Assembly (NCBI GenBank): GCA_003427395.1
Contig: BFEA01000827.1
Span: forward strand, 290,125-311,938
Length of the DNA: 21,814 nucleotides
Source: Chara braunii
Taxonomy: Eukaryota; Streptophyta; Charophyceae; Charales; Characeae
Reading direction: 5' to 3'
The translations under genes were made by a program, and so were the position numbers. Under the pieces are notes generated by a model. The model did no database searches and was not told the DNA's origin. It worked only from the letters and a program-made list of their open reading frames with translations. How positions within the stretch are numbered: position 1 is the first letter of the stretch; each line of letters begins with the position of its first letter. Positions 7,556 through 17,336 of the stretch are shown here, in pieces.

Positions 7556-9894
7556 CAAACAATAAAGCAAAGTAACTCCCTTTCCAAAAACAAATAAATG
7601 ATTTTGTAGGCATAGTTTTAGTTTGATTCAGATTAAGTTATCAACAATAATAAGACGAACACAAAATTAATCAAACCAAAGAAATTTAGAAGGGGATACA
7701 ATATAGGAGTTAAGGGAAACTAAGGGCGATTGTATTGGCCTACCTCTCACTGACTCTCAGTTCCTTGCCTTCAGGACCCCACATGAATCCTGACATAACT
7801 ACCACAATCGTGTGGGCTCCTCAGGTCCCACGGAATAAGATCAAAACAAAGTCTAGTTGGGATAGAATCCCGCTAGTTGTCCTCCTCTCATGAAGCGTCG
7901 CTAAATCAGAGTATCAGAGAGTAAGGGAGAAAAAAAAGACTCTTAGATGCTCAAGATGTGAGGAGGATGTGGTCAAGGAATCACGAGAGGGCCTTCAATG
8001 TAGTGGCAGTGTGCATCTCGACACTCAAAACCAATTGTGCAATAACCTCAGTCAACTGCAGCAACAAGCACACACGCCGCGCACTCCCACCAACTATAGC
8101 AGTAGCCAATGAGATCCACAAAAATACCAGTAGTCAATGGGGTCCGTAGCTCGAAGTCACTTCCAGCGAGTCAAGCAACCACAACGACAAATACATGTGA
8201 CAAGTATCGTGATGCCAGCAGACCAAGGCAACAACAACCTCCTCAAAACAATACTTGATTCTCCAATTTGTTGTGCATGAGGTCTGAAGTTCTGGCCCAA
8301 TCAAACCATTAGTTCACATCAACACTCCAAGGCTTGGTCAATTGCAACTATGGTCAAGGCAAGCACAACCCTCCATATCATCAATCAGTTGTACTGACCT
8401 TGGTTGAAAATGGCTTTAGCCCTTTCTTGACGCCATTTTAAACACACTCCCTTTCGATCAGCAACCTAACCGATGCAGTCCTCTCCTGTCCCTAATCCAA
8501 CTTGGTTTGTTCGCCAACCTCAATTTGAATACGGTCCCTCACACCAATGATCTTATTGTGCCAATTAACACTCTCGCCTAGTCGTGATCTACCTTCCTGC
8601 TAGTGGCCCCTACAACAAGGCAGTTATCCATCCTCTAGCTATAATCGAGGTGTCCCCCCTTTGTTGCTAGGTTTTTGTCATGCATGCGGCCGTCTCTTTC
8701 TTTCGGACTCGTACCTTAAAATAAAAAAAAAATAGAATCTATAGAGAAGAGAAAACTCTCTATTCATCAGCTTTGCTTCAGTATGCAAAAAGAGTGAAAC
8801 ATGACCGCGAACGCGTAAGGCCACGAGTTGCTAAAAACAAAGATCACGATCCCAACAACAAAAACGAAGGTGGCGATGAGCCATGCTGATGACCGCGACT
8901 TCAAGGAGGAACATGCGCTCGAGTAGTGGGAACGATTTTGGTTGCACGCCTTGAGGAAGATCATTGTCATGAGCGGATGATCACGACCACGATCGTGAGC
9001 CTCACACAACCGCTCGCCAATCGTGGAGAATGAGGGTGAATCTGCTGCTAAAACATAGGAAGATGCACTTAAAAAGAAACTCCTAAATCCTTCTTGCTTG
9101 CCGCCCGTCCCTACCTTCGTCTTCTTCTTTACCCCTGTCGTGTTGGTCTATCTCTCAATTCCCCCAAATGTCCCCGAACAATCTTACGTTAAACCTCAAG
9201 TCTAACACTCCTAGCTCTAATCCCGCCCAATGTCTCTTTCCATCCAATGCATCTGGCCATCCTTTTGGCCAGGTTCACACAACCTCCGACGAGCCCAACA
9301 ACAATGCGGCCCGACAATCACGAACGGGGGAAGTAAAATGACGACAAAATTAAAACTCCTTGCAGGAATAGACATCTCAAAACCACTATGTTCTCGAAGA
9401 AGATCACTACGTTCACAAAGCAGGAACCACAAGGCGGATGAGCATAGGGTAATTGATCGTAAACGCGGGGTTGACCTTAGTTATGAGCGTGGGAAGCTAG
9501 CACGACCGTGAGGTAAAACGACGAACGTGGCGGCCTCCAAAAGAGTGAAGCTCGGGCTTGGGGCAGATGCCATATAACGTAAGAAACTCAAGCACGATGA
9601 CGACGACCTTGCCACTCTTCCTCTAATTGAACCTTGTCCATCTTCCACCGCCATCTTAAGTGTTCTCCCCTCTGGCCTTTCTCTATACCGCTTCCTTTAA
9701 TTGATCCTCTCACATCTTACCTCCTCCTCTCCTCTTCCCACTGCCTGCCTTCCTCTCGATCCCACCTTATCGAGAGCCGGTTAACGGAGGCCTCAATTTT
9801 CAGACCACTTGTCAGACCATTTATAACAGAACCCAAGGTTCATTTTAAGCAAACCTGCCACCAATTCATAGAGTGGAGATCATACTAACTACTT
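7556..9894. other. Long intergenic stretch, no gene recognised
   Basis: Open frames at 7958-8149, 8767-9009, 9230-9511 and 9634-9888 are short and carry no recognisable motifs. A 9-nt match to the plant initiator-Met primer-binding core (GTATCAGAG, 7911-7919) is too weak to call an LTR element. A dispersed motif begins at 9026. The 3' end runs into a poly(A) tract. Confidence 0.5.
9026..9070 (+). repeat. Dispersed ~36-nt motif, copy 1
   Basis: Contains GAGAATGAG, then a CTGCTAAAACATAGGAAGAT core ending in GCAC. It aligns with copies at 10726-10763 and 11545-11580, and its 3' half with 21591-21622. The function and the parent element are unknown. Confidence 0.6.
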
Positions 9895-9918
9895 AAAAAA
9901 AAAAAAAAAAAAAAAAAA
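9895..9918 (+). repeat. Poly(A) run of 24
   Basis: Twenty-four consecutive A. It could be the tail of an unidentified retroposon ending here on the plus strand, but the preceding sequence gave no recognisable element and no target-site duplication was found. Confidence 0.9.
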
Positions 9919-10330
9919 CTTCACAAACCTATAAAACATCAAGGTAAAAATGTGTTTTTATGCAAAATTTGCTTATTTCAGTTTTCAGGATTTTCAGGAT
10001 TTTTAGGGCTAGCCAAAACAGTCAACTCTAAGACCCCAACAAACACCAAACTTGACACACACAGACCTTGACAAGAAATGAAACAGGGCAAAAAAAAAAA
10101 ATCAGAAAAAACTAAAACAAATGATCTCCAATGCACTTTTCAGGGGTCAAGGGGTTAACCAGGGCTGCAAAGTGGGGGTCCCTGTTAACCGCTTCTGACC
10201 TTACCTCCCACAATGCACGTGCTCGCAATCACTACCAGGTGTGGATTGAGCGTACATAGTCGATTTCGAGGGAAGGGGGACACGGCTGTAGGCTCCAAAT
10301 TGGGCAAAGGGCGCAACCTCGGAAAAGACG
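9919..10330. other. Spacer with an imperfect hairpin
   Basis: No gene recognised. GGTTAACCAGGG at 10153-10164 pairs with CCCTGTTAACC at 10180-10190 with one bulged base. The pairing can be extended outwards imperfectly through GGTCA-type sequence. Confidence 0.55.
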
Positions 10331-10523
10331 ATCACCAACTGGCCTATAGCCCAATTGGTACACCACTGAGCTGTTGAAATACGGATATGAGTTCAAACTC
10401 CACTGTAGGCAGATGGAGTAAAATACTGCAACTCTGAATTACCTAGGGCTGGTCAATTTAAATGATGAAATCTCAAGGCCGTTGCCCTTTATACAAAAAA
10501 AAGAGAGAAAAAAATAAAATAAA
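10331..10523 (+). mobile_element. tRNA-derived SINE, copy 1
   Basis: A Pol III A box, TAGCCCAATTGG, lies at 10347-10358. A B box, AGTTCAAACTC, lies at 10390-10400, 43 bp downstream, as in tRNA genes. There is no acceptor stem or anticodon arm that would make it a tRNA. The body continues about 95 bp past the B box (CTGAATTACCTAGGG, then CAAGGCCGTTGCCC) and ends in an A-rich tail at 10495-10523. It aligns over its whole length, including GGTACACC and CTGTTGAAAT, with the minus-strand element at 20580-20783, so both belong to one family. The flanks share only a weak A-rich ACG, so the target-site duplication is uncertain. SINEs depend on LINE-encoded proteins for movement. Confidence 0.82.
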
Positions 10524-10725
10524 CGATCGCGCTTGCAAAGCGAGCGAACACGACTACTATCACAAGGTCGGGCGATCCCGATCGTGTAGCAGATGACGAC
10601 TGAGGAGCAGCGACCCCGACCACACCCGCTGGGAGCCAAACCCAATCGTGCTCAACGAGAAATACGGCTATGCGCAACTTCATCATTGTCGCGAAGTAGA
10701 CGCCCCTGTTCCCAAAGCGCGAAGT

Positions 10726-10763
10726 GAGAATGAGTCTCTGCCTAGAACATGGGAAGGTACACT
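10726..10763 (+). repeat. Dispersed ~36-nt motif, copy 2
   Basis: GAGAATGAGTCTCTGCCTAG continues into AACATGGGAAGGTACACTG. It aligns with the copies at 9026 and 11545. Here it lies about 200 bp downstream of the SINE tail, outside the SINE. Confidence 0.6.
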
Positions 10764-11544
10764 GTCGGGCTCCATAGGTCACGACTTCATCAACCCTAAC
10801 CAACAAACACAACGACGACGATCCACAGTGGGAACCAATTACGATAAAAAATTGCAGATGACTTCCGATAACGAGCGTGAGATAGTGCAACTTCAGTTGC
10901 GACTCGGTAGCAATCGGAAGGACAACTAATAAAAGCCTAGGCAAAGTTGCTTGCCTAAAGGAGGCGGGGGTCGCCCGCACAACTCACAAGTTGTGGCCGC
11001 CTACTATGGATGATTTGCGTCCTTCTCAAGTGTCCACACGGACGTAATGCGTCCACCCCCGAAGACTGAAGCGAGATAGCCCTCGAGGAGGGTGCTTTCA
11101 CTTACAAATCCCATGTGGTCCCACTACAGTCCCAATGACAACTCGTCCACCAAGGATAATTCCACCCCAATCACAAGTTCAACCTCCTCCAATCACCACG
11201 CCTGATCGCCAAATGTCCACCACAACAATCGTCTTGATCACAATTTCCAACTCACTTGATCCCAAATTGGCTCTCAAGTGGTTCCACGCCGCCGTCACAC
11301 CACCAAAGGATCCTCAAAAAAAAAAAAAAATTGGATCGCGGTGCTTGTAAAAAATAGTTACTGCAGCCCTTCCGACGTCAATGCTGCAAGTGCCAGCACC
11401 CTAACGGCCACACCGTCAAATCCCGCGCCGCCAAAATGCCACCACCGTAGACTCAAAATACCGCTGGCAAAAACCCGACCTTGCCGGAGGCGGGGCCGAC
11501 TGCAATTGCGGAACCTGTGCCACTACTCACCAAATGTGCAAAAT

Positions 11545-11580
11545 GAGAATGAATCTTTCGCTAGAACAGGGGAAGATGCA
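11545..11580 (+). repeat. Dispersed ~36-nt motif, copy 3
   Basis: GAGAATGAATCTTTCGCTAG continues into AACAGGGGAAGATGCA. It is the closest match to copy 2. Confidence 0.6.
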
Positions 11581-12522
11581 TCACTAGATCGATGCAGCGT
11601 AGGTAAGCCTTCTCTTTTCTTTCCCTCTCTATGTTCCTTCCTCACGCCTCTCTCCCCTTTCCCGCTCCCTTATCTGTGTTCCCTCCTCCCGTCTTTAATC
11701 CGTTCTCCACCACCGATCGACTCTCCTGACTAGAATGTCATACAAATACATTCAGTTCCCGCCAGCATGTGGACGCCATTGCGGTCAGGTAAGTGTGTGA
11801 CTCCAGATGCAAGGCGGGAAGAGAGGAGGAGAGAGAGAGTGAGAGAGATAGAGCAACATAAATTGGCAGGGGGAAGGGAGGAAATTTAGTGTCGGACCTA
11901 GAAGGTCACAACCACGACCAGAAGATGACACAAAAAAATCACGCCTCGCACGTCGCGCACATCTCCAAACCTTCGCACCACCCAAACCACCACGCCCATC
12001 CCGATTCCGCCTGCAACATTCAACTCGCCCATGCGCAGAACTTCAAGATCACACTTTACATCGCTGGAATCCGGTAAGAAATGAGTGAGCACGAACTCCT
12101 TTGACTCGCTCTCGTCCTCCTCCCCCGTAGTCTTTGCCCTCTTCGTCTTCGTGATGACGTCACCCCGTGTAAGCTAATGTGGACTTTCCCTTTTTCACTT
12201 CTCGCGCAGTCCGGCAGACACTCAATTGTCAAAAAACTATGAACCCTCTTTATAGGGTCGGACCAGGTCTAGCGGGGCTTGTGATATCAATCCTACGCAG
12301 TCCCTCGAGGATCCTAGTCCCAAGAGAAAAAATAAAATTGATACCAGTCAGTCCTGACCAAACTGCCCCAAAAACCTCAAGCCAAAATAAAACCAAGGGG
12401 GATAGTCCCATAAGACCCTCAACCCTTCTGTCTGGTAAATCCATGTCACTCCACCCCTCTGCTGCGGCTCTGCTGCCCTCAAACCCAAAACTTACCGCAT
12501 GCCATCCCAATACATTATCAAA

Positions 12523-12862
12523 TAGAGATATGTTCAAGTTCAAAGTGGGCAAGCACAAAATTTAATATAAGAAGTGTTGCGTCCAAGTCTGGGCCTACCA
12601 ACTCAAGCCAAGCCAATACCTTGGCTGCATCCATGACCCACCCACCAACTAAAATTGAGGATGCAGGTCATTGCCATCGCACACAATGATCTGAACAGAG
12701 ATATTCTCAAGTTCAAAGTGGGCCAGCACAAAATTTAATATAAGCAGTGTTGCGCCTAAGCCTGGGCCTACCAACTCGGGCTAAGCCGGTACCTTGGCCG
12801 CGTCCATGACCCACCCACCAACTAAAATTAAGGATGCAGGCCTTCGGCATCACACACACAAC
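12523..12862 (+). repeat. Two tandem units of 173 bp
   Basis: Matching anchors are offset by exactly 173 bp: AGAGATAT.TTCAAGTT-type sequence at 12524 and 12697, CAAGTTCAAAGTGGGC at 12535 and 12708, and GGATGCAGG at 12659 and 12832. Units differ only by scattered substitutions, with no net indel. Sequence just before the first unit is faintly similar, so a third decayed unit is possible. Confidence 0.93.
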
Positions 12863-13380
12863 AAAAAAATTCCCGCGAGAAATGAAAGTTGAAAAAACAT
12901 TCCATAAAAAAAAAATCCTTCATATTTATAAATTATCATTCCAATGTTTATCAAATTCTAAAATTTTCAGTTTTATTTGATAAGTTTTCATCTAAATATG
13001 AGTTTTTCCTTCCAACTATATCTATTTGTTCAAGATGGAATGAAATTCTGGACGAGTTTATGAAATGTTTTAATAAAACTTTCATTCTACTGTAATAAAT
13101 ATCTTCTAATTTAGGTTGGATTAACCTATTTATGACTGAAAATCCTTACTTAGAATGACAGTCCAATTAAAATATTTCATGAACTCATCCAGACTTTCAT
13201 TCCATCTCTAGCATGTAGTTAAAATAAGAAGGGATACCACATTCTTGGAAGGAAAGTTCTCAAGTAAGACAATTTTTTTTAAAATTGGAATGCCATTTTT
13301 TAAGATGGAATGAAAATTTGAAATTTACAATGTAATTTTACTATAGAATGAATGTTTAATTCTGGAAAATTTTTCCGTTG
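12859..13380. mobile_element. AT-rich foldback / MITE-like element
   Basis: An inner inverted repeat has 42-bp arms at 13033-13074 and 13166-13207 that match at 38 of 42 positions and start with AGATGGAATGAA. Weaker pairing continues inwards through TCATTCTA. The outer ends are also inverted: CAACAAAAAAATT at 12859 against CAACGGAAAAATT read in from 13380 on the minus strand. The interval is strongly AT-rich compared with both flanks and has no transposase-like coding region. The AAGATGGAATGAAA motif recurs at 13303. No clean target-site duplication was seen, so the outer limits are provisional and the superfamily is not assigned. Confidence 0.65.
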
Positions 13381-14329
13381 CAAGGATTTGAACAGTCGTG
13401 CCCTCACCATCAAACACTTCACCTGGTAAATGTAAGGTCCGCTTCACCTGCGTGCTTTGCTACCTGCATCGAAGTCTCACTCGACCAGCCCCGACGAGAA
13501 CCTTAATCGATCCGATCACACCAAGCCCATGCATGACTGTTCCTTGGCGAGCAGTACACTGCCGGTCCTACCGTCGACGGGAGCGAGAGACGTTCCACAA
13601 GTAACGGATTCTGGTAATCGGATCCGGTCATATCACAACACCAAAATAAAATATATGCAAAAAAATAGAAAGCCACAATAAAGGGCACCACAAATTAATT
13701 GAGGGCACGTCGCGACACGATCAAGCAATGCCCGTTCCGATCGAGGGCTGCCTCAACACAAATTAATTGAGGCCGCAACCCAAACCACCTCACAACGGCT
13801 AGATCCCATAGCTTGTCAACTATGTGTGGCACCACAGATGTCTTTGGCTTGATGGCCAAGGTTGTGCTAAGCCATGCACCGTGGAAAGTAGTATAACGAT
13901 TGGCGGACACGTATTGTAGTCCAAAAATGCGTTATGCTGCCAATCTATATGGCCGGCGGCAACCCAGTAAACTATCACGCGTTGCAATAATGCGCGCCAC
14001 ACACACTCTCTAATCGTAACCCTACTCACCCTTGTGGTTGGGGTGCAAGTTGCGCAAAAAGGGCGCTACACTATCCCATTCATTGTCGAAGATGCACTTT
14101 CTGCGACTTGCACAAATGATGGCAAATACCCTTGTAAGGGTGTTTGCTACGACACCGTACTATTGGAGCCGCCTTCTCCTTCATATGCTTCTCCCTCCTT
14201 CTCCTTCCCCCTCACTCTTGTTCGTCGTTCTTGTCCATCTGCCTGTCCTCGTTCTTGCCCATCTACTTCGTCTTGTACTCCCTCAGGCTCTCCTCCACCT
14301 TCATGTCCTCTTCTTGTGTGTGTGTGCAC
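13381..14329. other. Intergenic stretch with small repeats
   Basis: No gene recognised. A perfect 16-bp direct repeat, CACAAATTAATTGAGG, lies at 13689-13704 and 13757-13772, bracketing 52 bp. An imperfect hairpin lies near 14045-14113 (GCAAGTTGCGC against GCGACTTGC), and GGCAAATACCCTT pairs with AAGGGTGTTTGCT-like sequence at 14121-14148. Beyond 14165 the DNA is pyrimidine-rich (TTCTCC-type). Confidence 0.55.
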
Positions 14330-14632
14330 ATTGAGAGAGAGAGAGGAGGTGAAGGGCAGCCAGTGTCTATGGGGGCGACTCTCTCTCTCTCTCTCATCGT
14401 TCTTGCCTGTCTTCCTTTCATTGTACTCCCTCTCCTCCGCGTTCATGGAGAGATGGTTAATGGAAGCCACAAAATTTGAGGTTTTTCGCCGCATCACCAC
14501 AATGGTCCACAATCAATGTCATCAAAGATTTTGCGAACAAACAATGCAAGCTCATAATACAAACGTTCATAGCCTGTTTTTATGTGTGTGAGAGAGAGAG
14601 AGAGTAGGTGAAGGGCAGTGAGTATTTATGAC

Positions 14633-14697
<65 letters not shown>

Positions 14698-14700
14698 CGC
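14330..14700 (+). repeat. Duplicated GA/TC module with a (CT)n tract
   Basis: (GA)n, GGTGAAGGGCAG, a short spacer and (CT)n at 14331-14395 recur at 14590-14694, with the GGTGAAGGGCAG anchors at 14348 and 14607 (259 bp apart). In the second copy the CT tract reaches about 59 nt (14636-14694). GA and CT tracts facing each other across ~35 bp can form an inverted-repeat hairpin. Confidence 0.8.
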
Positions 14701-14709
14701 ATTTAAACA

Positions 14710-16121
14710 AAGAGTTGCCCTAAGCACAACTATTATGATTGTGTGGCGTTCTATTTAGCACCAGTCAAGCTTGACATTCCCGTGATCTTTTCTCGTCCTC
14801 CTCCGTTTTTCTCCCTTCCTTCTCGTCCTCACTTTGAGCTGGTTGGCAGTATCTCTGCCAGGCACGCGTTTCTTACGTGCCATGCGGAAATAGGAGCAGC
14901 ATACAGGCTACCATGAGGTAATAGGAACAACATGGATGCTGTATGTGACAATGGGAACAACAAGGAGGGCCCCATGTGCAATGGGAGCAGCATGCAATCG
15001 AAGCAATAAGAAGACTCTCTCTCTCTTCCCCCCCCCTCTCTCTCTCTCGATTTGCATGTCTTCTCTCGAATAGAATGCATGGACATTATCGCTATATCTA
15101 AATTGGAAGTTGCCTCAAGTACAATTATAATGACTGCGTGGTGATCTATTGGGGTGAATATGGCATTCAATCTTTGCATTCCCATGATCTCTTCTCATCC
15201 TCCGTTTTTCTCCCTTCCTCCTTGTCCTCACTCCTAACCGTTCGGTCACGGTTCTGCCCACGCACACGTTTTCAATGTGCCATGTGGCAATAGGAGCAGT
15301 ATAGAGCCTCGCACATTGCAATGAGAGCAACATGGAAGTTGCATGAGGCAATGAGAGTAGCAAGGAGGGTGCCGCGTAGCAATGGGAGCAATAAGGACTC
15401 TCTCTCTCTCTCTCTTTGCCTCAAGTACAATTATAATGACTGTGCGGTGTTGTATTCGGGCAAATATGACATTGAATTTCGGTCTTTGCATTTCCATGAT
15501 CTCTTCTCATCCTCCGTTTTTCTCCCTTCTAACTGATCGGTCACGGTTCTGCCCACGCACACGTTTTCATTGTGCCTCGTGGTAATAGGAACAACATAGA
15601 GGCTCCCACATCGCGATGATGGGAGCAACATGGAGGTTGCATGAGGCAATGGGAGTAGCAAGGAGGGCATCGTGTGGCAATGGGAGCAATAAGGACTCTG
15701 TCTTTGTCTCTGTTTCTCTTTGTCTGTGTCTGTCTGTCTGTCTGCCTGTCTATCTGTCCGTCTCTCTCTCTCTCCCTCTCTCTCTCTCTATTTATTTCAA
15801 TGTTTTTGCTTGCATAGAAAGCACGACCATTACCGTTATATGAACTTATATATGTTTTGGAAGTAGACTATGTGGTGTTCTTTTGGGGCAAAGTTGAAGG
15901 TAGAGCTCGACATCCAAATGTTATTCCGTACTTTTTTGTTTCTTCCCTTTCCTCTTGGTCCTTGATCCTAATTGGTCAGTCGCAACTATGTCCAACATAC
16001 GTTTTTTATGTGCCATGTGGAAGTAGGAGTAACACATAGGCTGCCATGTTACAAAGGAAGCAACATGAAGGCTCCATGGCGCAATAGGAGCAGCAAGGAG
16101 GGCGTTTGTCGCATACCTTAA
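14710..16121 (+). repeat. Four diverged tandem units of ~310-440 bp with ~30-bp sub-repeats
   Basis: Units start near 14714, 15109, 15417 and 15853. Each runs: GTTGCCTCAAGTACAATTAT-like start (lost in unit four), GTGTGGTGTTCTATT, a CATGATCTCTTCTC region, CCTCCGTTTTTCTCCCTT, TCGGTCACGGTTCTGCC, CACACGTTTT..TGTGCCATGTGG, then several ~30-bp sub-repeats of the form CAATGGGAGCARCAWGGAGG, and a (CT)n-rich end. Unit two lacks about 70 bp that units one and three have before the next unit. Unit three's simple repeat includes TGTC tetramers near 15722-15765. The sub-repeats give recurring Leu-Leu-Pro-Leu-Pro-His peptides in minus-strand frames, which look like a by-product of the repeat. Confidence 0.88.
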
Positions 16122-16556
16122 AGGTGCAGACCAGAACAAGAACCGATCTCTCTCACATAGTACAAGATAGCGCAGCGGAAGGCTAATATACCAATGATTC
16201 GAACAATGAATGTTGCAAATTCAGACCATACATCTTCATCATTCCATGGTGTGAAGGGGCCTGGCGCTCACACAGGAAGAATGCGCCAGTCCCCAACCAT
16301 ACACAAACGAAGAGGAGGGGGGTTAGACGAAAAAGAGGGGAAGAGGGGAATGTCGTCAACACCAAGTCTTCGGTATAGGTCCCAAATAATCCCTCGTCCA
16401 ATGTCTGAATCCCAATGCCGAGTCTGAATCCAAATGTCGTCAAGTCCCAAAGTCACCAATCTCTCTCTTTCTCTCTCGTAAACTAAGTTTGTTGATACTG
16501 AGAACTTAGGTAGCGAGAGGGTGAGGGAGAGATGGTGGACTTAGAAGAGGAAAAAT

Positions 16557-16593
<37 letters not shown>

Positions 16594-16607
16594 GTCCCAT
16601 ACTAACC
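16122..16607. other. Intergenic stretch with (CT)n tract
   Basis: No gene recognised. (CT)n occupies 16562-16591, directly beside the LTR end. Confidence 0.55.
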
Positions 16608-16898
16608 TGTGAAGGTGGCGCCTTGTTGCAGGTACATCGAAGACGAAGCTGGAGCTATGGTGCCACATGTAAGTCTCCCTGGCCTCCGCCAACCATCTCT
16701 CTCTCTCCAACGCTACTCTAGCTCCTAATAGCGCCCAACGCTGAAGACTACTGCTAACGCTACTACTACTACTGTAGCGCTCCTCCAGAGTGCGGCTGCC
16801 GAATCCTGAAGACTGCCTCCTGCCTCCTGCACGTGAAGTGCTTGGGAAGTCCTTATGAACTACCTCGTGACCACCTGCAGCCTGTAGGGCGGGTCAAT

Positions 16899-16906
16899 CT
16901 TATATA
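16899..16906 (-). promoter_or_regulatory. TATA box of the LTR
   Basis: TATATAAG on the minus strand within GCGCTATATAAGATTGACC. Its position about 420 bp into a 716-bp LTR suits a U3 promoter. Activity is not shown. Confidence 0.45.
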
Positions 16907-17034
16907 GCGCTGACTCGTCTAGGAGGCTGCTCTTGCTAATGCCAAAACGTGCCAAGCCCTGGCGTTGAAGTTCAAACAAAGGTTGTCTTGAAAACAGGCC
17001 AAAAGTGGCCTGTGCTAAAACCCTGGTCTGGTGC

Positions 17035-17280
17035 CTAAGTTTCAGGGCAGGTCGACTTTATGAGGGTCTGAAAATGACCCTCGTTTTCAGGCTTTTATGC
17101 TGAAACTACACAGGGCCTGTAGACCCTCGTTTTCAAGCTTTTTTAGGTTGAAACGAAACAGGGCCTTGAGGCCCTTGTTTTTAGGTTTTTAGGCTGAAAA
17201 TGACACAAAGCCTATAGGCCCTTGTTTTCAGGCTTTTAGGCTGAAAACGACACAAGGTCTGTAGGGCCCTGATTTTCCGT
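17035..17280. repeat. ~47-bp minisatellite inside the LTR
   Basis: The anchor TYGTTTTCAGGCTTTTAGG recurs at 17081, 17127, 17175 and 17222, with a last partial copy at 17270, so the period is 46-48 bp. Each unit contains GCTGAAAAYGACACA and GGCCTRTAGGCCCT. Earlier partial copies may extend to about 16985. Confidence 0.85.
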
Positions 17281-17323
17281 CAAGTCGGGCCCCGCAGGCC
17301 CGTGTGGATACCAGTATGCCACA

Positions 17324-17336
17324 ACCCCCCTTCCTT
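17324..17336 (-). other. Polypurine tract
   Basis: The minus strand reads AAGGAAGGGGGGT immediately before the TGTGG start of the LTR. This is the expected plus-strand primer site of an LTR retrotransposon and fixes the element's orientation. Confidence 0.7.

Larger units (their letters stand above)
10524..12522. other. Intergenic stretch, no gene recognised
   Basis: Short open frames such as 10648-10929 and 11278-11733 lack recognisable domains. Two copies of the dispersed motif are present. A small inverted repeat, CACAACT/AAGTTGTG, lies near 10978-10995. AGGTAAG at 11600 and 11788 resembles splice donors but no exon could be supported. An A14 run lies near 11317-11330. Confidence 0.5.
16608..17323 (-). 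mobile_element. Ty3/gypsy 3' LTR
   Basis: Read on the minus strand the LTR begins TGTGGCATACTGG at 17323, directly after a polypurine tract, and ends in CA at about 16608, giving 716 bp with TG...CA ends. It contains a TATA-like box (TATATAAG, minus strand, plus positions 16899-16906), placing transcription start near 16870. A ~47-bp tandem repeat occupies 17035-17280. No second LTR was seen in the window, so the far end is inferred from the terminal dinucleotide and is the less certain boundary. Confidence 0.65.

Noticed and set aside
7885-7960. LTR end with an initiator-Met primer-binding site
   Set aside because: GTATCAGAG matches only 9 nt, and no LTR start, second LTR or gag similarity was found nearby.
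10330-10405. Intact tRNA gene at SINE copy 1
   Set aside because: A and B boxes are present but the acceptor and anticodon stems do not pair, and the homology with copy 2 continues about 95 bp past the B box.
13381-13440. tRNA-like sequence on the minus strand (GTTCAAATCC)
   Set aside because: The possible A box is too close and a poor match, no acceptor stem is formed, and the sequence does not align with the two SINEs.
14034-14591. Open frames of 100-185 residues on the plus strand
   Set aside because: They follow TTCTCC- and CT-rich low-complexity DNA and give Ser/Leu/Pro-rich peptides without domains.
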